Shown in pieces: positions 5,440 to 11,854 of a stretch of DNA of 11,854 nt. This DNA is from Candidatus Krumholzibacteriia bacterium (GTDB taxonomy: Bacteria > Krumholzibacteriota > Krumholzibacteriia > Krumholzibacteriales > Krumholzibacteriaceae): assembly GCA_026387805.1 (NCBI GenBank), contig JAPLKY010000036.1, forward strand, positions 1 through 11,854. The letters run 5' to 3'. Both the position numbers and the translations under genes were made by a program. The notes below the pieces were generated by a model. The model had not been told where the DNA came from, did not search any database, and saw only the letters and a list, made by a program, of their open reading frames with translations. Positions within the stretch are counted from its first letter, which is position 1. The number at the start of each line of letters is the position of its first letter.

Positions 5440-6804
5440 ATGGAACGGATTAAATTCAATCTGAGCGAACGGGAGATGCCGAAACGCTGGTACAACATCG
5501 CGGCGGACCTCCCCGAGCCGCTTCTTCCCGTGCTCCACCCCGGGACGGGAAAGCCGATCGGACCGGACGATCTCGCGCCCATCTTCCCCATGGCGCTCAT
5601 CGAGCAGGAAGTGACACGGGAGCGTTACGTCGCAATCCCCGAGGAGGTGCTCGAGGCCTACGCCCTCTGGCGCCCCACTCCCCTCTACCGCGCGCGCCGG
5701 CTCGAGGAGGCGCTCGGCACCCCCGCGAGGATCTACTACAAGTACGAGGGGACGAGCCCCACGGGAAGCCACAAGCCGAACACGGCGATCGCGCAGGCGT
5801 ACTACAATCGCCGTGAGGGGGTCACGAGGCTCGCCACCGAAACGGGGGCGGGGCAGTGGGGCTCCGCGCTGAGCTTCGCCTGCAACCTCTTCGGCCTCGA
5901 GTGCACGGTGTACATGGTGAAGGCGAGCTACGAGCAGAAGCCGTACCGTCGCATCATGATGGAGGTCTGGGGAGCGAAGGTCCACGCGAGCCCGAGCCGC
6001 GAGACGATTGCGGGGCGGTCGATGCTCGAGCGCTACCCGGGCACGTCGGGGAGCCTCGGCATCGCAATCAGCGAAGCGGTCTGCGACGCCGCCTCGAGCG
6101 GCACGACGAAGTACGCCCTCGGGAGCGTTCTCAATCACGTGCTTCTCCATCAGACCGTCATCGGACAGGAGGCCCAACGCCAGATGGCGGCGGCGGGGGA
6201 CTACCCCGACGTCGTCGTCGGCTGCGTCGGCGGGGGCTCCAATTTCGCCGGGCTCGCCTTCCCCTTCCTGAAGGACAAGCTCGAAGGACGCGCGCTTCGC
6301 GCCGTCGCGGTCGAGCCCGCGGCGTGCCCGACGCTCACGCGGGGAACATTCGCCTATGACTTCGGAGATACGGCTGAGCTCACGCCGCTCCTCGCGATGT
6401 TCACGCTCGGCCACACCTTCATACCGGAGGCGATCCATGCGGGAGGCTTGCGGTATCACGGGGCGAGCCCGCTCCTCAGCGAGCTCGTGCGGAAAGGGCT
6501 GGTCGAGGCGAAGGCGTACGGACAGACGGAGGTCTTCGCCGCGGCCGTCGCCTTCGCGAAGAGCGAGGGAATTCTCCCGGCTCCCGAGTCCGCCCACGCG
6601 ATCAGGGCGGCCATCGACGAGGCGAACGAGGCGAAGATGCGCGGGGAGGCGCGTACCATCCTCTTCGGTCTCAGCGGGCACGGTCACTTCGACCTTGCCG
6701 CCTACGAGGAATACCTTCGGGGAAGGATATCCGATTGCGCGCTTTCCGACGAGGCCATCGCGCGCCCGCTCGGAGAGCTGAAGAATTTACCGAAGGCCGG
6801 ATGA
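5440..6804 (+). CDS. trpB2: Tryptophan synthase beta chain, TrpB2 type
   Basis: 454 residues; PLP enzyme (fold type II) joining indole to a serine-derived aminoacrylate to give tryptophan. The start at 5440 is fixed by AAAGGAGGT ending 7 bases upstream; an ATG at 5413 in frame lacks a site. Visible are the N-terminal RWYNIAADLP extension typical of TrpB2, RPTPLYRARRLEE (78-90), the PLP lysine K112 in GSHKPNTA, the catalytic glutamate E134 in ETGAGQWG (GQWG rather than GQHG marks TrpB2), the phosphate-cup VGGGSN (263-268), PESAHA (382-387) and SGHGHFD (412-418, where TrpB1 has SGRGDKD). Length and motifs fit TrpB2, not the TrpA-bound TrpB1. No trpA or other trp gene is visible. TrpB2 enzymes have been reported to prefer O-phospho-L-serine, fitting the upstream gene. 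Regulated by the Trp attenuator. Confidence 0.93.
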   Translation: MERIKFNLSEREMPKRWYNIAADLPEPLLPVLHPGTGKPIGPDDLAPIFPMALIEQEVTRERYVAIPEEVLEAYALWRPTPLYRARRLEEALGTPARIYYKYEGTSPTGSHKPNTAIAQAYYNRREGVTRLATETGAGQWGSALSFACNLFGLECTVYMVKASYEQKPYRRIMMEVWGAKVHASPSRETIAGRSMLERYPGTSGSLGIAISEAVCDAASSGTTKYALGSVLNHVLLHQTVIGQEAQRQMAAAGDYPDVVVGCVGGGSNFAGLAFPFLKDKLEGRALRAVAVEPAACPTLTRGTFAYDFGDTAELTPLLAMFTLGHTFIPEAIHAGGLRYHGASPLLSELVRKGLVEAKAYGQTEVFAAAVAFAKSEGILPAPESAHAIRAAIDEANEAKMRGEARTILFGLSGHGHFDLAAYEEYLRGRISDCALSDEAIARPLGELKNLPKAG

Positions 6805-6811
6805 GCAAAGG

Positions 6812-6844
6812 GTCGGCGGCCGCCGCCTGACTGCGGCCGCCGGC
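6812..6844. terminator. GC-rich hairpin between convergent trpB2 and aqpZ
   Basis: CGGCGGCCGC (6814-6823) pairs with GCGGCCGCCG (6833-6842) around a 9-base loop, extendable to 6812/6844. It lies in the 42 bases between two facing genes. There is no good T-run on either side (only TTT on the minus strand), so it is a weak or factor-assisted bidirectional terminator candidate. Confidence 0.5.
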
Positions 6845-6846
6845 AT

Positions 6847-7536
6847 TCACTTCTCCGCGGCGCCCACGAACCGGTACACCGCCGCTCCGAGGAGCGCGCC
6901 GATAATCGGAGCCACCCAGAACAGCCACAGCTGGCCGAGAGCCCAGCCGCCGGCAAAGAGCGCGACACCGGTGCTCCGCGCCGGATTCACGGAGGTGTTC
7001 GTCACGGGAATGCTGATCAGATGAATCAGCGTGAGACAAAGACCGATCGCGATCGGCGCGAAGCCCTGCGGCGCCCGCTTGTCGGTCGCGCCCAGGATCA
7101 CGAGGAGGAACATCATCGTCATGACGATCTCGCAGACGAGGGCCGCGACGAGCGAATACCCGCCGGGCGAATGCTCCCCGTAGCCGTTCGAGGCGAAACC
7201 GGCGGACAGATCGAAGCCGGCAGTCCCGCTCGCGATGACGTAGAGGACGCCTCCCGCGACGGCCGCGCCGATCACCTGGGACACGATGTAGGGAACGAGA
7301 TCCTTGCCGGGAAACCGGCCGCCCGCCCAGAGACCGATGGAGACAGCGGGATTCAAGTGACAGCCCGAGATGTGCCCGATGGCGAAGGCCATCGTGAGCA
7401 CCGTGAGGCCGAATGCGAGCGCGACGCCGAGAAAACCGATGCCGAGACCCGGAAACGCAGCCGCGAGCACCGCGCTTCCGCATCCGCCGAGAACGAGCCA
7501 GAAAGTCCCGAAGAACTCCGCACCGTACTTCTTCAT
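6847..7536 (-). CDS. aqpZ: Aquaporin Z, water channel
   Basis: 229 residues, matching the usual ~230 of AqpZ, in the inner membrane. Both channel motifs are intact: NPA in HLNPAVS (62-64) and NPAR in TSVNPARS (184-187). The selectivity-filter residues of water-specific aquaporins are all present: Phe42, His172 in LIHLISIP, Thr181 and Arg187. That argues for water rather than glycerol transport. The block LTVLTMAFAIGHISG is nearly that of E. coli AqpZ. The start at 7536 follows GAGGAGGAGACC and overlaps the stop of the lipoprotein gene by four bases (ATGA), so translation is probably coupled. A longer open frame to 7716 lies inside the lipoprotein gene and is rejected. Confidence 0.95.
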   Translation of the reverse strand: MKKYGAEFFGTFWLVLGGCGSAVLAAAFPGLGIGFLGVALAFGLTVLTMAFAIGHISGCHLNPAVSIGLWAGGRFPGKDLVPYIVSQVIGAAVAGGVLYVIASGTAGFDLSAGFASNGYGEHSPGGYSLVAALVCEIVMTMMFLLVILGATDKRAPQGFAPIAIGLCLTLIHLISIPVTNTSVNPARSTGVALFAGGWALGQLWLFWVAPIIGALLGAAVYRFVGAAEK

Positions 7537-8036
7537 GGTCTCCTCCTCAGCAAAAGCCTCACATCCTCGTCGTCCAGCGCCGGATCGCCGAGGTGCGAGG
7601 CGAGAAACGCCTTGAGCGCTTTGGGGTCCGCCGCGAGGGGTTTCGGCACGATCTTCTCTCCGACGAACCTCAGCGAAAGCTCGCCGCTCGCGGAGAATGC
7701 GTAGCGCGCGAAGCAATACTCGGGCGGCGCGCCGTCCTTGGATAGCTCATTGAAGTGGAGGAATTGCTGAGCGCCGATATCAAATACGAACGCCCGGTAG
7801 CGGCTCGGCTCTTTGTCCTGCTCATCCATTTCGACGTAGTACTCCGCGTCGTTGAACGGAAGCACCCGGATCATCGTCGAATCCCCCTCGGTGCCGTAAC
7901 CCATCCAGAACCCGACGAGCCGCGGATCGAACGATTGGCGGTCGGGGAATCCGAGAGGCACCTTCGACGTGTAGGGGCAACCCGCGGTGAACGCGAGCGA
8001 GAGAAGGATCGCCGCGAATCCAACCCAGCGCTTCAT
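7533..8036 (-). CDS. Small lipoprotein of unknown function
   Basis: 167 residues. A short signal MKRWVGFAAILLSLAFTAG ends in a lipobox (FTAG-Cys20), so it is probably lipidated and envelope-anchored; residue +2 is Pro. The mature part has PYTSKVPLG, then DPRLVGFWMGYGTEGDSTMIRVLPFNDAEYYVEMDE, which reads like antiparallel strands of a small beta-barrel, then RYRAFVFDIGAQQFLHF and a charged tail. GGAGGTGGC just before ATG 8036 supports the start; the frame is open further upstream to 8393 but that part overlaps rng antisense-like residues and has no site. It starts 62 bases after rng and overlaps aqpZ by four bases. I do not recognise a named family. Confidence 0.75.
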   Translation of the reverse strand: MKRWVGFAAILLSLAFTAGCPYTSKVPLGFPDRQSFDPRLVGFWMGYGTEGDSTMIRVLPFNDAEYYVEMDEQDKEPSRYRAFVFDIGAQQFLHFNELSKDGAPPEYCFARYAFSASGELSLRFVGEKIVPKPLAADPKALKAFLASHLGDPALDDEDVRLLLRRRP

Positions 8037-8098
8037 ATGCCACCTCCAGCCCAGGTACGTGAACGCCCGGGCGGGCCGGGGCCGGCGCCGCGGTCCGC

Positions 8099-9685
8099 CT
8101 ATTCGAACGCCGCCTTGAGGTTCCGCTCCCCGTCGAGAGAAGTGATTTCGAAGTCCTCCCGGTGCAGGCGCGGGTCGTCGATGATCTCGACGCGAACGCG
8201 GTACGTGTTGGCGAGTTCGTTCATGTTCTCGGCGCGCTCCTCGCGGAGAAAGACGCCGACCACGGGATTGAGCTTGAACACGATCCCGCTTTCCCGTCTC
8301 TTCCCGCCGCCGATTCGCCTGATCCAGTGCTCGACCTTCATCGCCATCGACTCGAGGCTCAGCACCTTGCCGCGTCCCGTGCAGTACGGGCACTCCTCGC
8401 TGTAATAATGAAGCAGGCTCGGCCGAACGCGCTTGCGGCTCACCTCGATGATGCCGAGATCGCTCATCGGATAGACGCGCACGCGCGAGCGGTCCTTGCG
8501 GAGCAGGTTGCGGAACTCGTTGTAGACCTTGCGGCGGTTCTCCTCGACCTCCATGTCGATGAAATCGATGACGATGATCCCGCCGATGTCGCGGAGCCTG
8601 AGCTGCCGCGCGACTTCCTTCGCGGCGATCATGTTCGTCTCGAGGATCGTCTCCTCCTGGTCGCGTTTCCCGACGAAGCGTCCCGTGTTGACGTCGATCG
8701 TGACGAGCGCCTCGGTGTGCTCGATGATGATGTAGCCGCCCTTCTTGAGCCAGATCTTGCTCTCGAGGATCTTCTCGATGTCCCCCTCGATGTCGTAGAA
8801 ATCGAAGATCGGGGTCTTTTCCTCGTAGTGCCGCACGCGCGCGGCGAGCTGCGGAGCGAACGATTTGAAATAATTGCGGAGCCGCTCGAACTCTTCCTTG
8901 TTGTCGATGATGATCGATTCCACGCTCTCCGAGAAGAGATCCCGGATGGCGAAGATCGTGAGATCGACGTCCTCGTGAATGAGGGCCGGAGGTGCGGCGT
9001 GCTCGCTCTTCTCCTTGATTTCCTGCGCGACCTTCTCGAGGTACTTGATGTCGTCCCTGAGCTGGTCGTTGTCGACTCCCTCGCCCGCCGTGCGGACGAT
9101 GATCGCCGCTCCCTCGGGCCGGTATTTCTTCACGATGGTCTTGAGACGAGCCCGCTCGCGGCGGTCTTCGATCTTCTTGCTCACGCCGATGTGATCGAGG
9201 CCGGGCATATAAACCGCGTATCGGCCGGGAAGCGAGATCTCCGACGAGATCCGCGGGCCCTTCGTGCCGATCGCCTCCTTGCGCACCTGGACGAGGATGT
9301 CCTGCCCCTTCTTGAGGAGGTTCTCGATCGGCGGGAGATCCTTGTCCTTGCGTCCCCGCGACTTGTCGTCCTCGTCGTCGAGAAGCTCGGGATCGATCGC
9401 CCCCGTCGAGACGTCGCTCACGTGGAGAAACGCCGCCTTCTCCTGGCCGATGTCGACAAACGCAGCCTGGATGCCCGGGATCACCGCCGTCACGCGACCG
9501 AGGAAGATGTCGCCCACCGTGTGGCGGCTGTCCTCGCGCTCGATGAGGAGCTCGACGAGCTCCCGCTCCTCGAGAATCGCGATGCGCACCTCGCGGGCGG
9601 TGTAGTTGATCAGAATCTGGGTTTTCAGATTTTTGGGCGCTTCGCCCCGATCGCTTCTACGGGACCTTTGATATCTTCTCCGCAT
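8099..9685 (-). CDS. rng: Ribonuclease G/E family endoribonuclease
   Basis: 528 residues; single-strand RNA endonuclease for rRNA maturation or mRNA decay, cytoplasmic or at the inner membrane. A basic ~15-residue N-terminus precedes the family opening LKTQILINYTAREVRIAILEE. An S1 domain follows (about 52-147), split by an acidic/basic insert of ~30 residues as in other Rng proteins. Catalytic Mg-binding aspartates are visible in LVTIDVNTGRF (Asp331) and GGIIVIDFIDM (Asp374), and the zinc-link cysteines are in CPYC (432, 435). There is no long C-terminal scaffold, so it is Rng-like in size. The start at 9685, behind GGAGAT, lies 61 bases inside the end of the radical SAM gene; a frame open to 9877 is just overlap. 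Neighbourhood with a DUF2344/radical SAM gene is common; rplU-rpmA, often next, is absent here. Confidence 0.93.
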   Translation of the reverse strand: MRRRYQRSRRSDRGEAPKNLKTQILINYTAREVRIAILEERELVELLIEREDSRHTVGDIFLGRVTAVIPGIQAAFVDIGQEKAAFLHVSDVSTGAIDPELLDDEDDKSRGRKDKDLPPIENLLKKGQDILVQVRKEAIGTKGPRISSEISLPGRYAVYMPGLDHIGVSKKIEDRRERARLKTIVKKYRPEGAAIIVRTAGEGVDNDQLRDDIKYLEKVAQEIKEKSEHAAPPALIHEDVDLTIFAIRDLFSESVESIIIDNKEEFERLRNYFKSFAPQLAARVRHYEEKTPIFDFYDIEGDIEKILESKIWLKKGGYIIIEHTEALVTIDVNTGRFVGKRDQEETILETNMIAAKEVARQLRLRDIGGIIVIDFIDMEVEENRRKVYNEFRNLLRKDRSRVRVYPMSDLGIIEVSRKRVRPSLLHYYSEECPYCTGRGKVLSLESMAMKVEHWIRRIGGGKRRESGIVFKLNPVVGVFLREERAENMNELANTYRVRVEIIDDPRLHREDFEITSLDGERNLKAAFE

Positions 9686-11854
9686 TTGTACCGTATCTCC
9701 AGCCTTTGAATCCTTACGAGCGAGGCGATATTTTTCGGCATGAATGCCTGTAGCAAATCCTGGGGCCGGGGGGCGCCCTCCGCCCCGGGAAGAACGAGAT
9801 CGAGAGAGGCGCCATCCGGCGCGCCGTTGGAATCGTGCGCGGCGGCTTCGATAAGCCGCACGGCGCAGCCGGCGCACGAGCGCTCTTTACCCTTCTCGTT
9901 CTTGACGGAGGCGCCTCGCTCGAACATGCGCCTCCACTCGGCCTCAAACCATGGAGCCGGATCCGCCGGTGCTCCGCATTCGAATATATCGAGGTTTCCG
10001 ACGGTTCCAAGCTCTTTTGCGAGAAGATACCACATGCGCTCCGCTGGGGACAACATTTCGCTTGAGGGGCTCCATGATTTCAGGAGCGCCCTCAGGGCCT
10101 CGAAATGCAGCGCATAGGTGAACCGAACCTCCTGCGGGAGCTTCCCCTCCTGGCGGGAAAACGGCCCGGCGCAAGCCGTTATCGATAGGCCCGGCGGCAG
10201 GAACCGATTGAGAAGCTCCGGCGTCGGCTCGACCCGCTCGAGAAGCTCGACGTCGAAAAATTCGCCGAAACCTTCCATCCCGACGGCGAGCGAGGGACCC
10301 GCGGAAATCTTCGGATGCGGGTGAAATCCCTCGGAGAAGCTGAGCTGCAGGCCCGAGCGGCGCAGAGCCCTCTGGATCACGTTCAGCATCTCGAGGTGCG
10401 AGAGAAACCGGGCCCGCCCCCGCTTCTCGAACATCACGCGGTACCGGAACACCGGGTGGGGGCCTGACGCCATCGCTCCGGGCCCCGAGGGTGCGGACAT
10501 TCCCGCTCGGAGTCCAGTCGCAAAGCCTCCAATGGACTCCTCCGCGGGAATGTCCGCACCTGACGCCGCTGAGGGGCCTGACGCTCTCGCGCGCGGACCC
10601 ATTGGAGGCTCTGCGACTGGGTCCGAGCCGAGAGCGTCAGGCCCGTATGCCCGGTCACGTTCTGCAAGGAGGAGCTTCTTCGAGGCGTGCAGCTCGAAGG
10701 CGTCCCACGGGAGCGGCTCGTCGAGGGGCCGCGCCGCGATGAGCGCCGCGGGATCGAGGCCGCACTCGGCGAGGGCCCTGTCCCAGAGCTCGATCCTGAG
10801 CTCGTCCCTCCAGCCGTCAAAACGGCAGCCGAGCTCGTAGGCCCTGCGGAGCACCGGCCAGAGGCGCCGGTCCCCGCGGGCGAGGATTCCCTCGAGAACG
10901 CTGATCGTGGGCTCCCGGAGGCTCAGATTCACGAACCTGCTCTTGATGCAGCGGGCGAGATGCGCCTCCTTCGCGCGAAACTCGCTCGTAGAGCACTGCC
11001 GCTCCCACTGGAACGGCGTGTGCGGCTTCGGAACAAAGGGGGAGATCGACACGCCGAGACTGAACCTTCCCTGTCTGCGCGGCAGGGCGAGGATCCGCTC
11101 GATGAGCACGGCGATGCCGTCCAGGTCCTCGTCCGTCTCCGTCGGAAGCCCGATCATGAAGTAGAGCTTGAGCGTCTGCCAGCCGCCCGCGAGAATCCTC
11201 GAGACGCCGCGGACGATGTCCTCCTCGCTGAAATCCTTTTTGATGACGCGCCGAAGCCGCTCCGTCCCCGCCTCGGGCGCGAGCGTGAAGCCCGACTTCG
11301 TCACGGTCGAGGAGGCCGATACGATCGCGACCGTGATCGTCTCGGGTCTGAGGCTCGGGAGCGCGAGAGACACATGCCGCCGCTCGAGCTCGGGGACGAG
11401 CCTCGCGAGCAGCTCGTCGAGCCGCGAGTAGTCCGACGACGAAAGGGAGAGAAGCGACACCTCGTCCCATCCGGTCGCATCGAGCCCCTCGACGACCGCC
11501 TCCATGATCTCTTCGACGGAACGCTCGCGGCACGGCCGATAGAACATCCCCGCGTGGCAGAAACGGCAGCCGCGCGAGCACCCGCGCATGATCTCGATCG
11601 CGAGACGCTCGTGGACGACCTCGGACGAAGGCACGATCGGCCGCCGCGGCAAATCGCCGCTCGCGAAACGATGCGCCCGGGCCGTGACGGAGGAGCTTAT
11701 CCCGTCGACGTAGACCCCTTCGATCCCCGCGAGCGCCTCCCGCCTGGCCGTGCGCCCGGCGCGGGCCCCCTTGAGCCTCACGAGCGCCGCGACCGCCTCG
11801 GCGAGCGAATCCTCCCCATCCCCGAGAAATACCGCGTCGATCGCGTCGATGAAG
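9625..11854 (-). CDS. Radical SAM protein (TIGR03960 type) fused to DUF2344/TIGR03936 domain, 5' end outside window
   Basis: The frame is open to the window edge; the first visible residues FIDAIDAVFLGDGEDSLAE match the B12-binding-like N-terminal part of TIGR03960 proteins. The radical SAM cluster motif is GCSRGCRFCHAG (C-x3-C-x2-C, around 11560-11580), binding a 4Fe-4S cluster and SAM. TLAPEAGTERLRRVIKKDFSEED and MIGLPTETDEDLDGI are further barrel elements. From about 10447 to the end is a DUF2344 domain: YRVMFEKRGRARFLSHLEMLNVIQRALRRS and FSEGFHPHPKISAGPSLAVGMEG. In many genomes the two are separate adjacent genes beside rng; here they are one chain. The substrate is unknown, with tRNA or rRNA modification suspected from context. 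The ~60-residue linker (Gly/Ala/Ser/Pro-rich) is encoded by palindromic repeats. Confidence 0.88.
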   Translation of the reverse strand, partial: FIDAIDAVFLGDGEDSLAEAVAALVRLKGARAGRTARREALAGIEGVYVDGISSSVTARAHRFASGDLPRRPIVPSSEVVHERLAIEIMRGCSRGCRFCHAGMFYRPCRERSVEEIMEAVVEGLDATGWDEVSLLSLSSSDYSRLDELLARLVPELERRHVSLALPSLRPETITVAIVSASSTVTKSGFTLAPEAGTERLRRVIKKDFSEEDIVRGVSRILAGGWQTLKLYFMIGLPTETDEDLDGIAVLIERILALPRRQGRFSLGVSISPFVPKPHTPFQWERQCSTSEFRAKEAHLARCIKSRFVNLSLREPTISVLEGILARGDRRLWPVLRRAYELGCRFDGWRDELRIELWDRALAECGLDPAALIAARPLDEPLPWDAFELHASKKLLLAERDRAYGPDALGSDPVAEPPMGPRARASGPSAASGADIPAEESIGGFATGLRAGMSAPSGPGAMASGPHPVFRYRVMFEKRGRARFLSHLEMLNVIQRALRRSGLQLSFSEGFHPHPKISAGPSLAVGMEGFGEFFDVELLERVEPTPELLNRFLPPGLSITACAGPFSRQEGKLPQEVRFTYALHFEALRALLKSWSPSSEMLSPAERMWYLLAKELGTVGNLDIFECGAPADPAPWFEAEWRRMFERGASVKNEKGKERSCAGCAVRLIEAAAHDSNGAPDGASLDLVLPGAEGAPRPQDLLQAFMPKNIASLVRIQRLEIRYKCGEDIKGPVEAIGAKRPKI
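10459..10486 (+). repeat. Degenerate third copy of the palindromic repeat
   Basis: GGGGCC (10459-10464) and GGCCCC (10481-10486) can pair. GGGCCTGACGC at 10460-10470 is identical to 10574-10584, the outer arm of the right-hand hairpin. It looks like a decayed or partial relative of the two full copies next to it. It also codes for linker residues of the fusion protein. Confidence 0.5.
10490..10560 (+). repeat. 71-nt palindromic hairpin element, copy A
   Basis: Outer arms GGTGCGGACATTCCCGC (10490-10506) and its exact reverse complement (10544-10560); inner arms GGAGTCCA (10509-10516) and TGGACTCC (10533-10540); 16-nt loop GTCGCAAAGCCTCCAA. Counting a 16-bp outer stem gives an internal loop of 3 and 4 bases. 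It is read in frame as linker of the radical SAM-DUF2344 protein. Such a long perfect nested palindrome in a gene is not explained by the protein. Confidence 0.88.
10574..10644 (-). repeat. 71-nt palindromic hairpin element, copy B, opposite orientation
   Basis: Outer arms GGGCCTGACGCTCTCG (10574-10589) and its exact reverse complement (10629-10644); inner arms CGGACCCA (10594-10601) and TGGGTCCG (10618-10625). Read on the minus strand the 16-nt loop is GTCGCAGAGCCTCCAA, 15 of 16 identical to copy A on the plus strand. Stem lengths and internal-loop sizes (16-3-8-16-8-4-16) are the same as copy A, while the stem sequences differ yet remain fully paired. Copies A and B are 13 bases apart, as in paired REP/BIME arrangements. 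Confidence 0.88.

Noticed and set aside
4477..6687. Very long (over 700 codons) open frame on the minus strand opposite the SerK-like and trpB2 genes
   Set aside because: It is rich in Arg, Glu, Asp and His with no recognisable domain, typical of the antisense of GC-rich genes. The plus-strand genes have clear motifs and ribosome sites.
8162..9709. 515-codon plus-strand open frame opposite rng
   Set aside because: Antisense of a well-conserved RNase G/E gene; composition is repetitive Asp/Leu/Val/Ala with no domain.
10459..10644. CRISPR array or insertion sequence
   Set aside because: Only two full copies in inverted orientation, no spacers of regular length, no transposase frame and no target duplications seen. 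A palindromic repeat family fits better.
1..11854. tRNA, rRNA or phage/defence genes
   Set aside because: I saw no tRNA cloverleaf, rRNA segment, integrase, restriction or toxin-antitoxin motif in the frames read; the XRE gene belongs to the DUF2975 pair, not to a toxin.

Overview
The window is a GC-rich (roughly 60% or more), densely packed bacterial chromosome segment. Most genes have strong GGAGG-type ribosome sites. The exported proteins include a classical lipoprotein and several proteins with Sec signals, which suggests a two-membrane bacterium. Gene content (a TIGR03960/DUF2344-type radical SAM fusion beside an RNase E/G gene, a DUF2975/XRE pair, a TrpB2) does not fix the phylum. A poorly cultured high-GC Gram-negative lineage is a guess, not a result.

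Layout. Positions 1-509 (+) hold the end of a CIA30-domain protein. Positions 537-3253 (-) form a likely operon read leftwards from a near-consensus promoter: a secreted choloylglycine-hydrolase-family Ntn hydrolase, a DUF2975 membrane protein, a small XRE regulator and a four-helix membrane protein. Positions 3316-4185 (-) hold an exported GyrI-like protein and, behind it, a 60-codon frame of unknown origin. Positions 4186-4506 are a divergent control region. Positions 4507-6804 (+) hold a ParB/SbnI/SerK-like protein and a TrpB2-type tryptophan synthase beta chain. Positions 6847-11854 (-) hold a radical SAM-DUF2344 fusion (5' end outside the window), rng, a lipoprotein and aqpZ.

The most interesting part is 4263-6804. 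Upstream of the two plus-strand genes is a complete tryptophan attenuator. A promoter lies almost directly on a 16-codon leader peptide with two adjacent Trp codons, followed by a chain of mutually exclusive RNA stems ending in an intrinsic terminator. The genes it would control are a relative of the free-serine kinases SbnI/SerK and TrpB2. TrpB2 enzymes are reported to use O-phospho-L-serine, and SerK-type enzymes make exactly that compound from serine. The simplest reading is a self-contained route, serine to phosphoserine, then with indole to tryptophan, switched on when charged tRNA-Trp is scarce. The attenuator is read directly from the sequence. The enzymatic coupling is an inference.

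A second notable structure lies inside the radical SAM fusion gene. Two 71-nt hairpins in opposite orientation have identical architecture, a nearly identical 16-nt loop and different but fully paired stems. They encode the linker between the two halves of the fusion and look like members of a palindromic repeat family accepted in frame.
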